Shown here piece by piece: positions 8,885-17,904 of a stretch of 44,460 bases of DNA. A program made the translations under genes and the position numbers. The notes below the pieces were generated by a model. The model was given only the letters and a program-made list of their open reading frames with translations, was not told where the DNA came from and made no database searches. This DNA is from Aphodoplasma sp045592745 (lineage in GTDB: Bacteria; Bacillota; Clostridia; UBA1381; UMGS1253): NCBI GenBank assembly GCA_045592745.1, contig JAZNVH010000007.1:1-44460 (forward strand), in the 5' to 3' direction. How positions within the stretch are numbered: position 1 is the stretch's first letter; each line of letters begins with the position of its first letter.

Positions 8885-9610
8885 TCAAAGCCCGCCTACA
8901 AGCTTTCTTTGGCGAAGAATTGATAAAAATTTTTCAAGATTTGTATTTGCAATAAGCTCTTCGGGGAAATTTATTTCTTTAAGCATTGCAGTCGCTTCGT
9001 CAAATTGCCCAACGCTTCGCGACATATGCGCGTCAGAGCTTACAACAACATATACTCCCATATCCATACATTTTTTTGCAATTGCTATACAGTTTTGCGT
9101 GCTTCCCTTGCGTATCAAATGCGAATTATTGTTTATTTCAATCATTTTGCCCTCTTTTTTTGCAAGAGAAAGTACAGACTCTATATTATATTCATAATCG
9201 GGTGAGCCACTGTGTCCGATTATATCGACGTAGGGATTTAAAAGCGCGTTAATATAAGCCTGTGTATGCGCTTTTCTGTTTTGCGGCGCAAATGTGTCAC
9301 GGTGCATTGATGCAATTACTACGTCAAGCATTGAAAGTGCACCTGCATCCATATCAAGCGTACCATCTGTATCTAAAATGTTTGCTTCAACGCCGTATAA
9401 TATTTTAACTCCGTCAATGTCGCGCGGAACATTTCTGGGCATGTTGATAAAATGCCATATATGAGGCGCGTCGGGAACTTTTGGCCCGTGATTTGTTATG
9501 GCTATTGCCTCAAGACCTTTCTTTTTTGCGATAGCGACATTTTCTTCAAGAGTCGAATATGCATGCGTCGATGCGTTTGTATGTGTATGTGTGTCAACTA
9601 AAATTTTCAT
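8885..9610 (-). CDS. PHP-domain phosphoesterase, YcdX-like
   Basis: A 241-residue stand-alone PHP domain. Metal ligands are visible as DTHTHT near the N-terminus, ITNHGP, EVEAN-like GVEANI, SMHRD, GHSG and SSDAH near the C-terminus. Relatives such as E. coli YcdX are trinuclear zinc phosphatases; the physiological substrate is not known. The start ATG follows GAAAGGCAG. It lies 27 bases after hprK and 34 before glcK, so it is cotranscribed with sugar-signalling genes and may act on a phosphorylated sugar or nucleotide; that role is inference. Confidence 0.85.
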   Translation of the reverse strand: MKILVDTHTHTNASTHAYSTLEENVAIAKKKGLEAIAITNHGPKVPDAPHIWHFINMPRNVPRDIDGVKILYGVEANILDTDGTLDMDAGALSMLDVVIASMHRDTFAPQNRKAHTQAYINALLNPYVDIIGHSGSPDYEYNIESVLSLAKKEGKMIEINNNSHLIRKGSTQNCIAIAKKCMDMGVYVVVSSDAHMSRSVGQFDEATAMLKEINFPEELIANTNLEKFLSILRQRKLVGGL

Positions 9611-9636
9611 CTGAAAAGCTGCCTTTCTGCAAAAAT

Positions 9637-10581
9637 TTACTGATTGGCTTCGTCCTCAATCTTACTCATAAGGCGGCGGTTAAGCTCTTCTGCCGCATTG
9701 TATCCCATGCGCTTTTGGCGGTTGTTCATCGCGGCAACCTCTATAATGATTGCAAGGTTTCGTCCTGGGCGTACGGGGATTGTGAGCGAAGGAATATTTA
9801 TTCCGAGAATGTTTGTATATTCATCGACGAGTCCGAGTCTGTCATACTGCTTTGCCTCTTCCCATGGCTCTAGGTGAATTATCATATCAACTTTTTCTGT
9901 ATCTTTTACAGAGCCCATACCGAAAAGACGGCGTATATCTACAATGCCTATGCCACGAAGCTCGATAAAGTGGCGTATTATATCAGGCGCTGTACCGACA
10001 AGCGTTTTATCGGAAACTTTTTTTAATTCAACAGCATCATCAGCGATAAAGCGATGACCTCTTTTTACAAGCTCGACGGCTGTTTCGCTTTTGCCGACGC
10101 CGCTTTCGCCCAAAATGAGAATACCTTCGCCGTGAACCTCTACAAGCACGCCGTGGCGTGTTATTCTCGGCGCAAGCTGAACGTTTAGATAGCTTATAAC
10201 AGCACTCATAAAGTTTGACGTGCTCTGGCTGCTTCGAAAAATTGAAACGTCATGTTTTTTTGCAGCGTCCAAAAGCTCCGGAAAAACCTCCAAAGAACGC
10301 GTAACAACAATCATAGGCGGCTTTGTAGCGGCGAGCTTGTCAAAGCAGGAAATCTTCTCTTCATGGGAAAGCTCGTGAAGGTATGAAATCTCAACTCTTC
10401 CGAGAACCTGAATTCTTCGTGAGTCAAAATAATCAAAAAATCCAACGAGCTGCATACCGGGACGATTTACCTCGCTGACCGAGACCTCTGTTTCAGAAAA
10501 GTCGTTCGCCTCATAAATTTTTTCTAAGTGAAACTCGCTTACAACCTGTGAAAGCGGTATTGAAAACTGTTGATTTTCCAA
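9637..10581 (-). CDS. hprK: HPr kinase/phosphorylase
   Basis: Phosphorylates and dephosphorylates Ser46 of HPr and so controls carbon catabolite repression in Firmicutes. Walker A GESGVGKS lies at about residues 158-165, followed by GHRFIADDAVEL and the family signature LRGIGIVDIRRLFG; the C-terminal arm includes NRRLMSKIED. The TTG at 10581 is chosen: AAGGAGG lies 9 bases upstream and the resulting 314 residues fit the family. An ATG at 10632 would place the start at the predicted transcription start and inside the leader. It is the first gene of the operon continuing to dnaE. Confidence 0.95.
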   Translation of the reverse strand: MENQQFSIPLSQVVSEFHLEKIYEANDFSETEVSVSEVNRPGMQLVGFFDYFDSRRIQVLGRVEISYLHELSHEEKISCFDKLAATKPPMIVVTRSLEVFPELLDAAKKHDVSIFRSSQSTSNFMSAVISYLNVQLAPRITRHGVLVEVHGEGILILGESGVGKSETAVELVKRGHRFIADDAVELKKVSDKTLVGTAPDIIRHFIELRGIGIVDIRRLFGMGSVKDTEKVDMIIHLEPWEEAKQYDRLGLVDEYTNILGINIPSLTIPVRPGRNLAIIIEVAAMNNRQKRMGYNAAEELNRRLMSKIEDEANQ

Positions 10582-10637
10582 AAGTGTGTACCTCCTTATG
10601 GCTAAGAATAAAATCTGCCCATCAAAATACATAATAT

Positions 10638-10666
10638 ATTATACACTATATTTTTTATTTTTTCAA
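10638..10666 (-). promoter_or_regulatory. Promoter of the hprK-to-dnaE operon
   Basis: On the minus strand: -35 TTGAAA (10661-10666), a 17-base spacer, -10 TATAAT (10638-10643). Predicted transcription starts near 10631, about 50 bases before the TTG start of hprK. This supports the downstream start codon. Confidence 0.75.
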
Positions 10667-10736
10667 TTAATTGTTACTAATTTTAATATAAATAATAAAT
10701 TTTGTTTACATATACATTATAATTTGTCCTTGCCGC

Positions 10737-10828
10737 TTGACTTTTTTTAAAAATTAATATACCATATAATGTGGATATGACTATACATAACATGGCTATA
10801 TAGTCTTGGCATGGCGTTTATGTGCCAA
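10737..10828 (+). promoter_or_regulatory. Leader of the topoisomerase operon, weak promoter candidate and two dyads
   Basis: The plus-strand upstream region holds TTGACT (10737-10742) followed after 17 bases by TACCAT and, overlapping it, TATAAT (10765-10770; the spacer would be 22, too long for a standard promoter). Two inverted repeats follow: GACTATA/TATAGTC (10779-10785 and 10799-10805) and TTGGCA/TGCCAA (10806-10811 and 10823-10828). They could be operators or leader hairpins sensing supercoiling or a regulator. Assignment is tentative. Confidence 0.35.
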
Positions 10829-10857
10829 AATCACTACAATTTGGGAGTAGGATTTGA

Positions 10858-12858
10858 ATGGAAGAAAATAATAAAACATCAAAATCAAAAAAACAATACG
10901 GCAACACAAGCATATCACAGCTTAAAGGCGCGGACAGAGTGCGTCTTCGTCCGGCGGTTATGTTTGGCTCGGACGGGCTTGAGGGCTGCTGTCATTCGTT
11001 TTTTGAAATTTTATCAAATGCAATAGATGAGGCGCGCGAAGGTTACGGTGACAGAATTGAGGTAACACGCTTTAAGGATAAATCCATTGAGGTTGTTGAC
11101 CATGGTCGCGGTGTGCCCGTAGATTATAATCCAAAAGAGGAACGCTATAACTGGGAGCTTGTATTCTGTGAGCTGTATGCGGGCGGAAAATACGACAATA
11201 ACTCGGGCGGAAATTATCAGTACAGCCTTGGTCTTAACGGCCTTGGAAGCTGTGCAACGCAGTATTCTTCCGAGTTTATGGATGTTACGGTGCTCTCTGA
11301 CGGACACAAGTATACGCTGCACTTTGAGAAGGGTGAAAATATAGGCGGACTTTCAAAAGAGCCTACTCGCTTTAAACAGACGGGAACGACGATACGCTGG
11401 CGTCCTGACCTTGAGGTTTTTACAGACATTGATATCCCGCTTGAGTTTTATATGGAAACGCTCAAAAAGCAAGCCGTTGTAAACCCGAATCTGACATTTA
11501 CACTTTATAACGAAACCGATGAAGGAATGGATATGTATGAGTTTTGTTATGAGAGTGGTATCGTCGATTATGTAAAGGAATGTGGAAACGAGAAAAACTT
11601 TACCGACGTAGTGTACTGCGAGGCGGAGCGCAAGGGCCGCGACCGTGATGACAAAGATGAATACAAGGTAAAAATTCAGCTTGCGTTCTGCTTTTCAAAC
11701 GAAACACCGATGCTTGAATATTATCATAACTCAAGCTATCTTGAGCACGGCGGCTCGCCCGACAAGGCGGTGAGAAGTGCGTTTGTTTCGGCGATTGACC
11801 AGTACTTAAAGCAAAGCGGAAAATATCAGAAAAATGAAAGCAAAATAACTTTTGTGGACGTTGCCGATTCGCTCATGTTTGTGTCAAGTACATTTTCAAC
11901 GCAGACAAGCTATGAAAACCAGACAAAAAAAGCGATTAACAATAAATTTATACAAGATGCAATGACAGAGTTTCTGCGCACGCAGCTTTCGATATATTTT
12001 ACAGAAAACAAGGCTGAAGCAGAGAAGATTGCAGACCAGATGCTTATAAACAAACGTTCGCGCGAATCTGCTGAAAAAGCGCGCGTGAGCATCAAAAAGA
12101 AGCTTACGGGAAGTATTGATGTTACAAACAGAGTGTCAAAGTTTGTAGACTGTCGAACAAAGGATTTGGAGCGCCGCGAGGTATATATTGTGGAGGGTGA
12201 TTCAGCGCTTGGTGCCTGTAAGCAGGGCCGCGACGCAGAATTTCAGGCAATTATTCCTGTAAGAGGTAAAATACTTAACTGTCTTAAAGCAGATTATGGA
12301 AAGATTTTTAAAAGTGAGATTATAACAGACCTTATAAAAGTGCTTGGATGCGGAGTCGAAATTGCGACAAAGCATAACAAGGATTTTAACTCGTTTGATA
12401 TTAATCTTCTAAGATGGAATAAGGTTATTATATGTACCGATGCCGATGTTGACGGATTCCAGATACGCACACTTATACTTACAATGATTTATCGTCTTGT
12501 GCCAACGCTTATAAGTGCGGGCAAGGTATATATTGCCGAATCTCCGCTTTTTGAAATAACACATAAAAACGATACGTTTTTTGCATATTCAGAGGCTGAA
12601 AAAGCGCAGATTGTAGCAGGCTTTGGCGATGATAAGTACAAAATTCAGCGCTCAAAGGGTCTTGGTGAAAATGACCCCGATATGATGTGGCAGACGACGA
12701 TGAATCCCGAAACAAGAAGGCTTATAAGGGTAGAGCCTGACGATGCCGAAAGAACGGAAAAGATGTTTGAGCTTCTTTTGGGCGACAATCTTTCGGGACG
12801 CAAGGACTTTATTGCCGAGTTTGGCAGTGATTATATAGACCTTGCAGACCTTAGCTGA
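10858..12858 (+). CDS. parE: Type IIA topoisomerase B subunit, topoisomerase IV ParE-like
   Basis: The ATPase/TOPRIM subunit of a type IIA topoisomerase, acting with the next gene to decatenate or relax DNA. The GHKL ATPase has Glu50 and Asn54 in EILSNAIDEA, then DHGRGVP at 81-87. The transducer is followed by the TOPRIM domain with EGDS at 446-449 and the metal-binding D-A-D-V-D at 528-532. Its length, 666 residues, is standard. The sequence diverges from canonical GyrB/ParE: RPAVMFGSDGLEGCCHS replaces the usual RPGMYIGSTGxxGLHH, and EGDSALGACKQGRD replaces EGDSAGGxxKQGRD. It overlaps the A subunit region at the stop. ParE rather than GyrB is inference. Confidence 0.85.
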   Translation: MEENNKTSKSKKQYGNTSISQLKGADRVRLRPAVMFGSDGLEGCCHSFFEILSNAIDEAREGYGDRIEVTRFKDKSIEVVDHGRGVPVDYNPKEERYNWELVFCELYAGGKYDNNSGGNYQYSLGLNGLGSCATQYSSEFMDVTVLSDGHKYTLHFEKGENIGGLSKEPTRFKQTGTTIRWRPDLEVFTDIDIPLEFYMETLKKQAVVNPNLTFTLYNETDEGMDMYEFCYESGIVDYVKECGNEKNFTDVVYCEAERKGRDRDDKDEYKVKIQLAFCFSNETPMLEYYHNSSYLEHGGSPDKAVRSAFVSAIDQYLKQSGKYQKNESKITFVDVADSLMFVSSTFSTQTSYENQTKKAINNKFIQDAMTEFLRTQLSIYFTENKAEAEKIADQMLINKRSRESAEKARVSIKKKLTGSIDVTNRVSKFVDCRTKDLERREVYIVEGDSALGACKQGRDAEFQAIIPVRGKILNCLKADYGKIFKSEIITDLIKVLGCGVEIATKHNKDFNSFDINLLRWNKVIICTDADVDGFQIRTLILTMIYRLVPTLISAGKVYIAESPLFEITHKNDTFFAYSEAEKAQIVAGFGDDKYKIQRSKGLGENDPDMMWQTTMNPETRRLIRVEPDDAERTEKMFELLLGDNLSGRKDFIAEFGSDYIDLADLS

Positions 12859-12875
12859 TGGGAGGGAAGAGCCGA

Positions 12876-15083
12876 ATGGAAGAAAACAACACATTTTTGG
12901 GAAATGATAATTTTTATAAACAGCCTATAACCCAGACTCTTGAAAAAAACTATATGCCGTATGCGATGAGCGTTATAATTTCGCGTGCGATACCTGAGAT
13001 TGACGGCTTTAAGCCCTCGCACAGAAAGCTTCTTTATACGATGTATAAAATGGGACTTATGAGCGGTACGCGAACAAAATCGTCAAACGTGGTGGGACAG
13101 ACGATGAAGCTTAACCCTCATGGCGATATGGCGATATACGAAACGATGGTTCGTCTTACACGCAGTAATGAAGCGCTTTTGTACCCATTTGTAGACTCGA
13201 AGGGTAACTTTGGCAAGCAGTATTCACGCGATATGGCTTTTGCCGCTCCGCGTTACACAGAGGTAAAACTTGACCCGATATGCTCTGACATTTTCGGCGA
13301 CATAGATAAAAACACGGTTGATTTTGTTGACAACTATGACGCAACAATGAAAGAGCCTGTACTTTTGCCGACTGCGTTTCCAAATATATTGGTAAACCCC
13401 AATCAGGGTATAGCTGTCGGTATGGCGTCAAATATTGCAAGCTTTAATCTTAGCGAAATATGTGAAGCGACTATTGAGTATATGAAAAATGACAAAGTCG
13501 ATTTGTCGCAGTATATAAAAGCGCCTGATTTTTCGACGGGTGCGACTCTTTTGTATGATGAAGAGGAAATGCAAAAGGTTTTGGAAACGGGACGCGGCAG
13601 CTTTAAGCTTCGCTCGGTATACAGCTATGACAAAAAGAACAACTGTATAGAAATTACCGAAATTCCGTATTCTACAACGCTTGAGGTTATTATTGAAAAG
13701 ATTGTCGAGCTTATAAAAGCGGGCAAGGTTCGTGAGATTTCCGATGTGCGTGATGAAACGGATAAAAATGGACTTAAAATCACGCTTGATTTAAAACGTG
13801 GAACTGACCCCGACAAGCTTATGACAAGACTTTTCAAGCTTACAACACTTGAAGACACTTTTTCTTGTAACTTTAACCTTCTCATTGACGGAGGCCCTGT
13901 GGTGCTTGGCGTTCGTGGTATTCTTCGTGAGTGGATACGCTTTAGAATCGGCTGCGTAAAAAGAAGACTTGCGTATGATATAGAGAAAAAGTCGGACAGA
14001 CTTCACCTTTTGGAAGGTCTTGCGAAAATACTGTTAGACATCGATAAAGCGGTAAGTATTATACGCCATACAGAGCTTGAAAGTATGGTTGTACCAAATC
14101 TTATGAAGGGCTTTGATATTGATAATGTTCAGGCTGAGTATATTGCAGATATAAAGCTTCGTAATTTGAACCGCGAATATATTATAAAGCGTACAGAGGA
14201 TATAGAAACGCTTACTAAAGAGATTTTAGACCTTACAAAAACGCTTGGCAGCGAGGCGGCTGTTAAAAAGCTTATCGCAAAACAGCTTTCAGAGCTTTCA
14301 AAAAAATACGGAGCAGAAAGAAAAACACAGATAATTGCCGCAGATGAGGTTGAGCATTTTAATGAGGAGCAATTTGTGGAAGACTATGCGCTTACACTCT
14401 TCTTTACGCGTGAAAATTACTTGAAAAAGGTTTCAGCGGTGTCGCTTCGCTCATCGGGAAAAGAGCACAATCTTAAAGAGGGCGACGTAATACTTCAGGA
14501 GATTGAAACCACGAACAAATCCGATTTGCTTCTTTTCTCGGATAAGGGAAATGTTTATAAATGCAAAATTAACGATATTGCCGATTCGAAAGTGAGCCAG
14601 ATGGGTGAGTATCTGCCGAATCTTCTCTCGATGGAAAGTGATGAGAAAATTGTATTTATCCATCCCACCATTGACTATAAGGGCAACTTCTTGTACTGCT
14701 TTGCAAGCGGTAAAATGGCAAAAGTGCCTGTTAATGCATACGCGACAAAAACAAACCGCAAGCGTCTGCAAAATGCATATTATATGGGTTCGCCACTTGT
14801 TAAGATTATGTTCCTTGGCGAAGAAGAGCACGAGTTTGTAGTATTTTCAAATCTTGGCAAGGCGCTTTTGTTTAACAGCTCAAAAATACCGCTTAAAACA
14901 ACAAAAACCACGCAGGGCGTGAGTGTGATGATTTCCAAAAAGGGAAGCGTCGTTTCAAACGTTGTTTTGGCATCAGAAAGCGGCATCGAGGATGTAAGCT
15001 ATTATAAGACAAAGAATATTCCTGCTATGGGAAATTTCCTTCGTGAAGAGGACAATCCAAACAAACAGATGTCGCTGATTTAG
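12876..15083 (+). CDS. parC: Type IIA topoisomerase A subunit, topoisomerase IV ParC-like
   Basis: The DNA breakage-reunion subunit. The winged-helix/tower domain starts with YAMSVIISRAIPEIDGFKPS, and the catalytic tyrosine is Tyr127 in AAPRYTEVKL. The quinolone-interaction segment reads HGDMAIYET: the usual serine (E. coli GyrA Ser83) is Met85 and the acidic anchor is Glu89. The C-terminal beta-pinwheel is present but lacks a clear GyrA box, which favours ParC. ATG 12876 is chosen because GGAGG ends 10 bases upstream; an ATG at 12858 overlaps the parE stop and lies before that site. It is translationally adjacent to parE and followed by prfB. Confidence 0.87.
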   Translation: MEENNTFLGNDNFYKQPITQTLEKNYMPYAMSVIISRAIPEIDGFKPSHRKLLYTMYKMGLMSGTRTKSSNVVGQTMKLNPHGDMAIYETMVRLTRSNEALLYPFVDSKGNFGKQYSRDMAFAAPRYTEVKLDPICSDIFGDIDKNTVDFVDNYDATMKEPVLLPTAFPNILVNPNQGIAVGMASNIASFNLSEICEATIEYMKNDKVDLSQYIKAPDFSTGATLLYDEEEMQKVLETGRGSFKLRSVYSYDKKNNCIEITEIPYSTTLEVIIEKIVELIKAGKVREISDVRDETDKNGLKITLDLKRGTDPDKLMTRLFKLTTLEDTFSCNFNLLIDGGPVVLGVRGILREWIRFRIGCVKRRLAYDIEKKSDRLHLLEGLAKILLDIDKAVSIIRHTELESMVVPNLMKGFDIDNVQAEYIADIKLRNLNREYIIKRTEDIETLTKEILDLTKTLGSEAAVKKLIAKQLSELSKKYGAERKTQIIAADEVEHFNEEQFVEDYALTLFFTRENYLKKVSAVSLRSSGKEHNLKEGDVILQEIETTNKSDLLLFSDKGNVYKCKINDIADSKVSQMGEYLPNLLSMESDEKIVFIHPTIDYKGNFLYCFASGKMAKVPVNAYATKTNRKRLQNAYYMGSPLVKIMFLGEEEHEFVVFSNLGKALLFNSSKIPLKTTKTTQGVSVMISKKGSVVSNVVLASESGIEDVSYYKTKNIPAMGNFLREEDNPNKQMSLI

Positions 15084-15133
15084 GATTAGATAAAAAAATA
15101 AAACATATAATTTTTTAAAGGATGTGATAAATT

Positions 15134-16256
15134 ATGTTAGAGTATGAAGAGTACAGACTGGCTCTCGAAGGTTTAAACGATAAGATAATGAATTTGAGGG
15201 ATTCACTTTGACATCGTTTCTACAATAAAAGAGGCCGAGGAGCTTGAAAAAACAACTATGGCCCCCGATTTTTACAATGATATGGAAAAATCGCAGAAAA
15301 CTATGCAAAAAATAAAGCAGCTAAAGGATAAAGCAGAGCGCTATGAAAGACTTGTAGCTGACTGGGAGGATGCGAAAACACTCGTTGCGCTCGCAATTGA
15401 GGAAGATGATGATTCACTTTTTGATGAAATAAAGGCTGCGTGCGAGGCGGTAGAAGAAACACTTGAAAATATGACGCTTGAAACGCTTTTGTCGGGAAAA
15501 TATGACAAGTGCAATGCTATCATTACATTCCATGCAGGTGCAGGCGGAACAGAGGCGCAGGACTGGGCACAGATGCTTCTTCGTATGTATCAGATGTGGG
15601 CGGCAAAGCGTGGATTTGGTTGTGATGTGCTCGATTTACTTGACGGAGATGAGGCGGGCATAAAGAGTGCGACAATTCTTATAAGCGGCCTTAACGCTTA
15701 CGGCTATGCAAAGGCAGAAAAAGGTATTCACCGCCTTGTAAGAATTTCGCCGTTTGATTCATCGGGAAGACGTCATACCTCTTTTGCCTCCGTCGAGGTT
15801 ATGCCTGAAATTGAGGATGATATAGAGGTAACAATCAATCCGCAGGATTTGCGCGTTGATACATTCAGAGCGAGTGGTGCAGGCGGTCAGCACATCAACA
15901 AAACAGATTCGGCAATCCGTATTACGCATATTCCGACGGGTGTTGTTGTTGCGTGCCAGACAGAGCGCTCGCAGCACCAGAATCGTGAAACTGCTATGAA
16001 AATGCTAAAATCAAAGCTTGTTCAAATTGCAGAACAGCAGCATAAGGATAAGATTGAGGACATCAAGGGTGTTCAAAAGGAAATCGCATGGGGAAGTCAA
16101 ATTCGCTCATACGTTTTCCACCCGTACAACATGGTAAAAGACCACCGCACCAACTATGAGGTGGGTAATATTGGTGCTGTTATGGATGGTGCGCTTGACG
16201 GTTTTGTAAATGCATATCTGCAGGCGGCAAGCCTTGGACAGCTTAATGAAAAATAG
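15134..16256 (+). CDS. prfB: Peptide chain release factor 2, with programmed +1 frameshift
   Basis: RF2 terminates translation at UGA and UAA. Translation begins at ATG 15134 (ribosome binding site AAAGGATGTGA) and reaches an in-frame TGA at 15209 after 25 codons ending LRDSL. A shift of +1 at CTT-TGA-C continues as DIVSTIKEAEEL into the long frame, giving 373 residues. The stimulatory AGGG sits just upstream of CTT as in other bacteria. The RF2 tripeptide SPF occurs in RISPFDSSGRRH, and the GGQ peptidyl-hydrolysis motif falls at residues 250-252 of the frameshifted product. A conventional gene call would start wrongly at the internal ATG 15258. Confidence 0.95.
15195..15212 (+). promoter_or_regulatory. 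RF2 autoregulatory +1 frameshift site
   Basis: The sequence TTGAGGGATTCACTTTGAC contains a Shine-Dalgarno-like AGGG, the slippery CTT and the poorly terminating TGA-C. The spacing between AGG and CTT is the same as in the E. coli prfB site. Low RF2 lets the ribosome slip +1 and make more RF2; high RF2 terminates at the TGA. Confidence 0.93.
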
Positions 16257-16281
16257 TTTTGCACGCCGGGAGGTGAGCTTT

Positions 16282-16974
16282 TTGAAAAAAATATTAAAGA
16301 TTACAGGCGTTGTCTTTGCAGTTTTGTTTATTGTAGCTTTAGCGCTTGCTTTTTGGCAGAGGGATAATATAGCTGCCTTTGTGGATGCGATTAGAAATGA
16401 CCCTGAAAAGATAGAAGAAAAGATTGTTCAAAATGATAAGGAATTAAAAAATGAGCTTGAAACTTATCTTGGACAGGGTTTTCGTGACTATACCGAAGAG
16501 GAAAAAGCACAGATTGAAAGCGGCGAGGTAAGCGAAAAGGAAGTTTTGGCAAAAATTATTGCCGAGAAAAGCGAAAACGCAAATAATGATACGCAAAAAG
16601 GAGAGACAACATCAAAAAACACGGCAAAGGTTGATGCTATTGTAAATCGCTGTGTTTCCACGCTATATTCGATGGAAAGCAGATATATCGCAGGTATAGA
16701 GGATGTTTTGGCGCGTGCGTATGCTGAGTATGTAAAAACAGCAAAGCGTGACAAGGATACAGCAGCTATGTCAACTGTCGGCTCGAAATATATTAAAGAG
16801 ATATATGCACTTGAAGCGCAGTGCGACGGCGAGGTCGAAGCTCTTTTGGCACAGCTTAAAACAGAGCTTGAAGGCGTAGGGGCGGATATATCCATAATAG
16901 AAAAAATGAGAAGTGCATACAAAAATGAAAAACAGCTAAAACGTTCGTACTATATGAAAAAATATATGAATTGA
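16282..16974 (+). CDS. Membrane-anchored helical protein of unknown function
   Basis: About 230 residues. One N-terminal membrane segment (ITGVVFAVLFIVALALAFW) is followed by a charged, helix-rich domain with many Glu/Lys residues and possible coiled coil (NDPEKIEEKIVQNDKELKNE). I do not recognise a family. The TTG at 16282 is chosen because GGGAGG lies 8 bases upstream, only 25 bases after the prfB stop; open frame extending back into prfB is overlap. It probably ends the parE-parC-prfB transcription unit, because a strong terminator follows at 16994-17021. The orientation (short cytosolic end, large extracellular domain) is inferred. Confidence 0.7.
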   Translation: MKKILKITGVVFAVLFIVALALAFWQRDNIAAFVDAIRNDPEKIEEKIVQNDKELKNELETYLGQGFRDYTEEEKAQIESGEVSEKEVLAKIIAEKSENANNDTQKGETTSKNTAKVDAIVNRCVSTLYSMESRYIAGIEDVLARAYAEYVKTAKRDKDTAAMSTVGSKYIKEIYALEAQCDGEVEALLAQLKTELEGVGADISIIEKMRSAYKNEKQLKRSYYMKKYMN

Positions 16975-16993
16975 TTTTATAGAATAAATGAAA

Positions 16994-17021
16994 AAAGGCT
17001 TCAGCAATTGCTGAAGCCTTT
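16994..17021. terminator. Bidirectional terminator between prfB-side operon and rpsR
   Basis: A perfect palindrome, AAAGGCTTCAGC/GCTGAAGCCTTT with a short AATT centre, flanked by A-runs on one side and T/A on the other. It sits between convergent genes and can serve both strands. Confidence 0.85.
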
Positions 17022-17036
17022 AAAAACATCAAATTA

Positions 17037-17285
17037 TCAATCAGAAGTGTAGGGCAAAAGTGCAATATGTCTTGCTCTTTTGATTGCCTCTGTAACTTCT
17101 CTCTGATGCTTTGCACAGTTACCGCTTATTCTTCTCGGAACAATCTTTGATTTCTCCGAAATAAACTTTCTTAATTTGAAAGTATCTTTGTAATCTATTT
17201 CAGTAACTTTATCTGCACAAAAAACGCATACCTTTCTCTTAGCTCTTTTAACGCCGCGAGCAGGTCTTTCATTTCTTTCTGACAT
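17037..17285 (-). CDS. rpsR: 30S ribosomal protein S18
   Basis: An 82-residue S18 that binds S6 and 16S rRNA on the small-subunit platform. The core KDTFKLRKFISEKSKIVPRR is diagnostic. It keeps cysteines in KVCVFCADK and GNCAKHQ, suggesting a zinc-binding form of the protein. The ribosome binding site is AAGGAGG. Third gene of rpsF-ssb-rpsR. Confidence 0.97.
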   Translation of the reverse strand: MSERNERPARGVKRAKRKVCVFCADKVTEIDYKDTFKLRKFISEKSKIVPRRISGNCAKHQREVTEAIKRARHIALLPYTSD

Positions 17286-17328
17286 TTTACTAACCTCCTT
17301 ATCGAAATCTTAACCTTGTTTTTGCCTT

Positions 17329-17787
17329 TTAGAACGGCAAATCGTCATCAGATATACCGGGCATAAAATCAGCTCCGTCCGGAAGTGAATCAAAGCTTTG
17401 CGGAGCGGCTGCGGGTTCATTTGCACCCCTGCTCTGCGGCCATGCACCACTTTGTGCGCCGTCATTTGAGCCTTTGCTCTCTGTAAAATATGCTTCGTCT
17501 ACAATAACTTCCGTAGCGTATCTTTTCTTGCCTTCGTTATCTGTCCAGTCTCTTGTCTGGATTGAGCCTATAACGCCAATCATACGGCCTTTTGCAAAGT
17601 AATTGCAAATAAACTCCGCGCTCTGACGCCAAGCAACACAGTTGATAAAATCAGCTTTGCGCTCTTCTCCGGCTCTTGCAAATCTGCGGTTAACCGCAAT
17701 AGTAAAACTGCAAACGCTTACACCATTTGTTGTCGCTTTAAGCTCAGGGTCAGCTGTAAGCCTTCCTACCAATATGGCTTTGTTCAT
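17329..17787 (-). CDS. ssb: Single-stranded DNA-binding protein
   Basis: A 152-residue SSB with an N-terminal OB fold (MNKAILVGRLTADPELKAT, then NCVAWRQSAEFICNYFAKG) and a flexible Gly/Ser/Ala/Pro-rich linker, ending in the acidic tip GISDDDLPF that binds repair and replication partners. It coats ssDNA during replication, repair and recombination. It sits in the conserved rpsF-ssb-rpsR order, but a 117-base gap with inverted repeats separates it from rpsF. Its ribosome binding site (AGGCTGAGG) is weaker than those of its neighbours. Confidence 0.97.
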   Translation of the reverse strand: MNKAILVGRLTADPELKATTNGVSVCSFTIAVNRRFARAGEERKADFINCVAWRQSAEFICNYFAKGRMIGVIGSIQTRDWTDNEGKKRYATEVIVDEAYFTESKGSNDGAQSGAWPQSRGANEPAAAPQSFDSLPDGADFMPGISDDDLPF

Positions 17788-17804
17788 ATAGCCTCAGCCT
17801 TTCT

Positions 17805-17851
17805 GCCCACAAAACATAGCACACAAATTTCTTCGCATTTACCTTGTGGGC
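17805..17851. repeat. Inverted repeat in the rpsF-ssb gap
   Basis: Arms GCCCACAA (17805-17812) and TTGTGGGC (17844-17851) are perfect 8-base complements. A second pair, built on CACAA/TTGTG and TGCTA/TAGCA, overlaps in the same 117-base spacer, so alternative stems are possible. Such an internal leader could set SSB levels relative to S6 and S18. The function is not established. Confidence 0.4.
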
Positions 17852-17904
17852 GAGGTAACGGATAAACAAAACTTGTGTATGCTACCAAATTCGCGGCAGC
17901 TGCA

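Noticed and set aside
13156..13440. 94-codon minus-strand frame inside parC
   Set aside because: Antisense to the catalytic domain of the topoisomerase A subunit; no start signal.
16488..16922. 144-codon open frame on the minus strand
   Set aside because: Antisense to the membrane-anchored gene after prfB, whose start signal and membrane segment are better supported. The Ser/Phe/Ala-rich translation is typical of a reverse reading.
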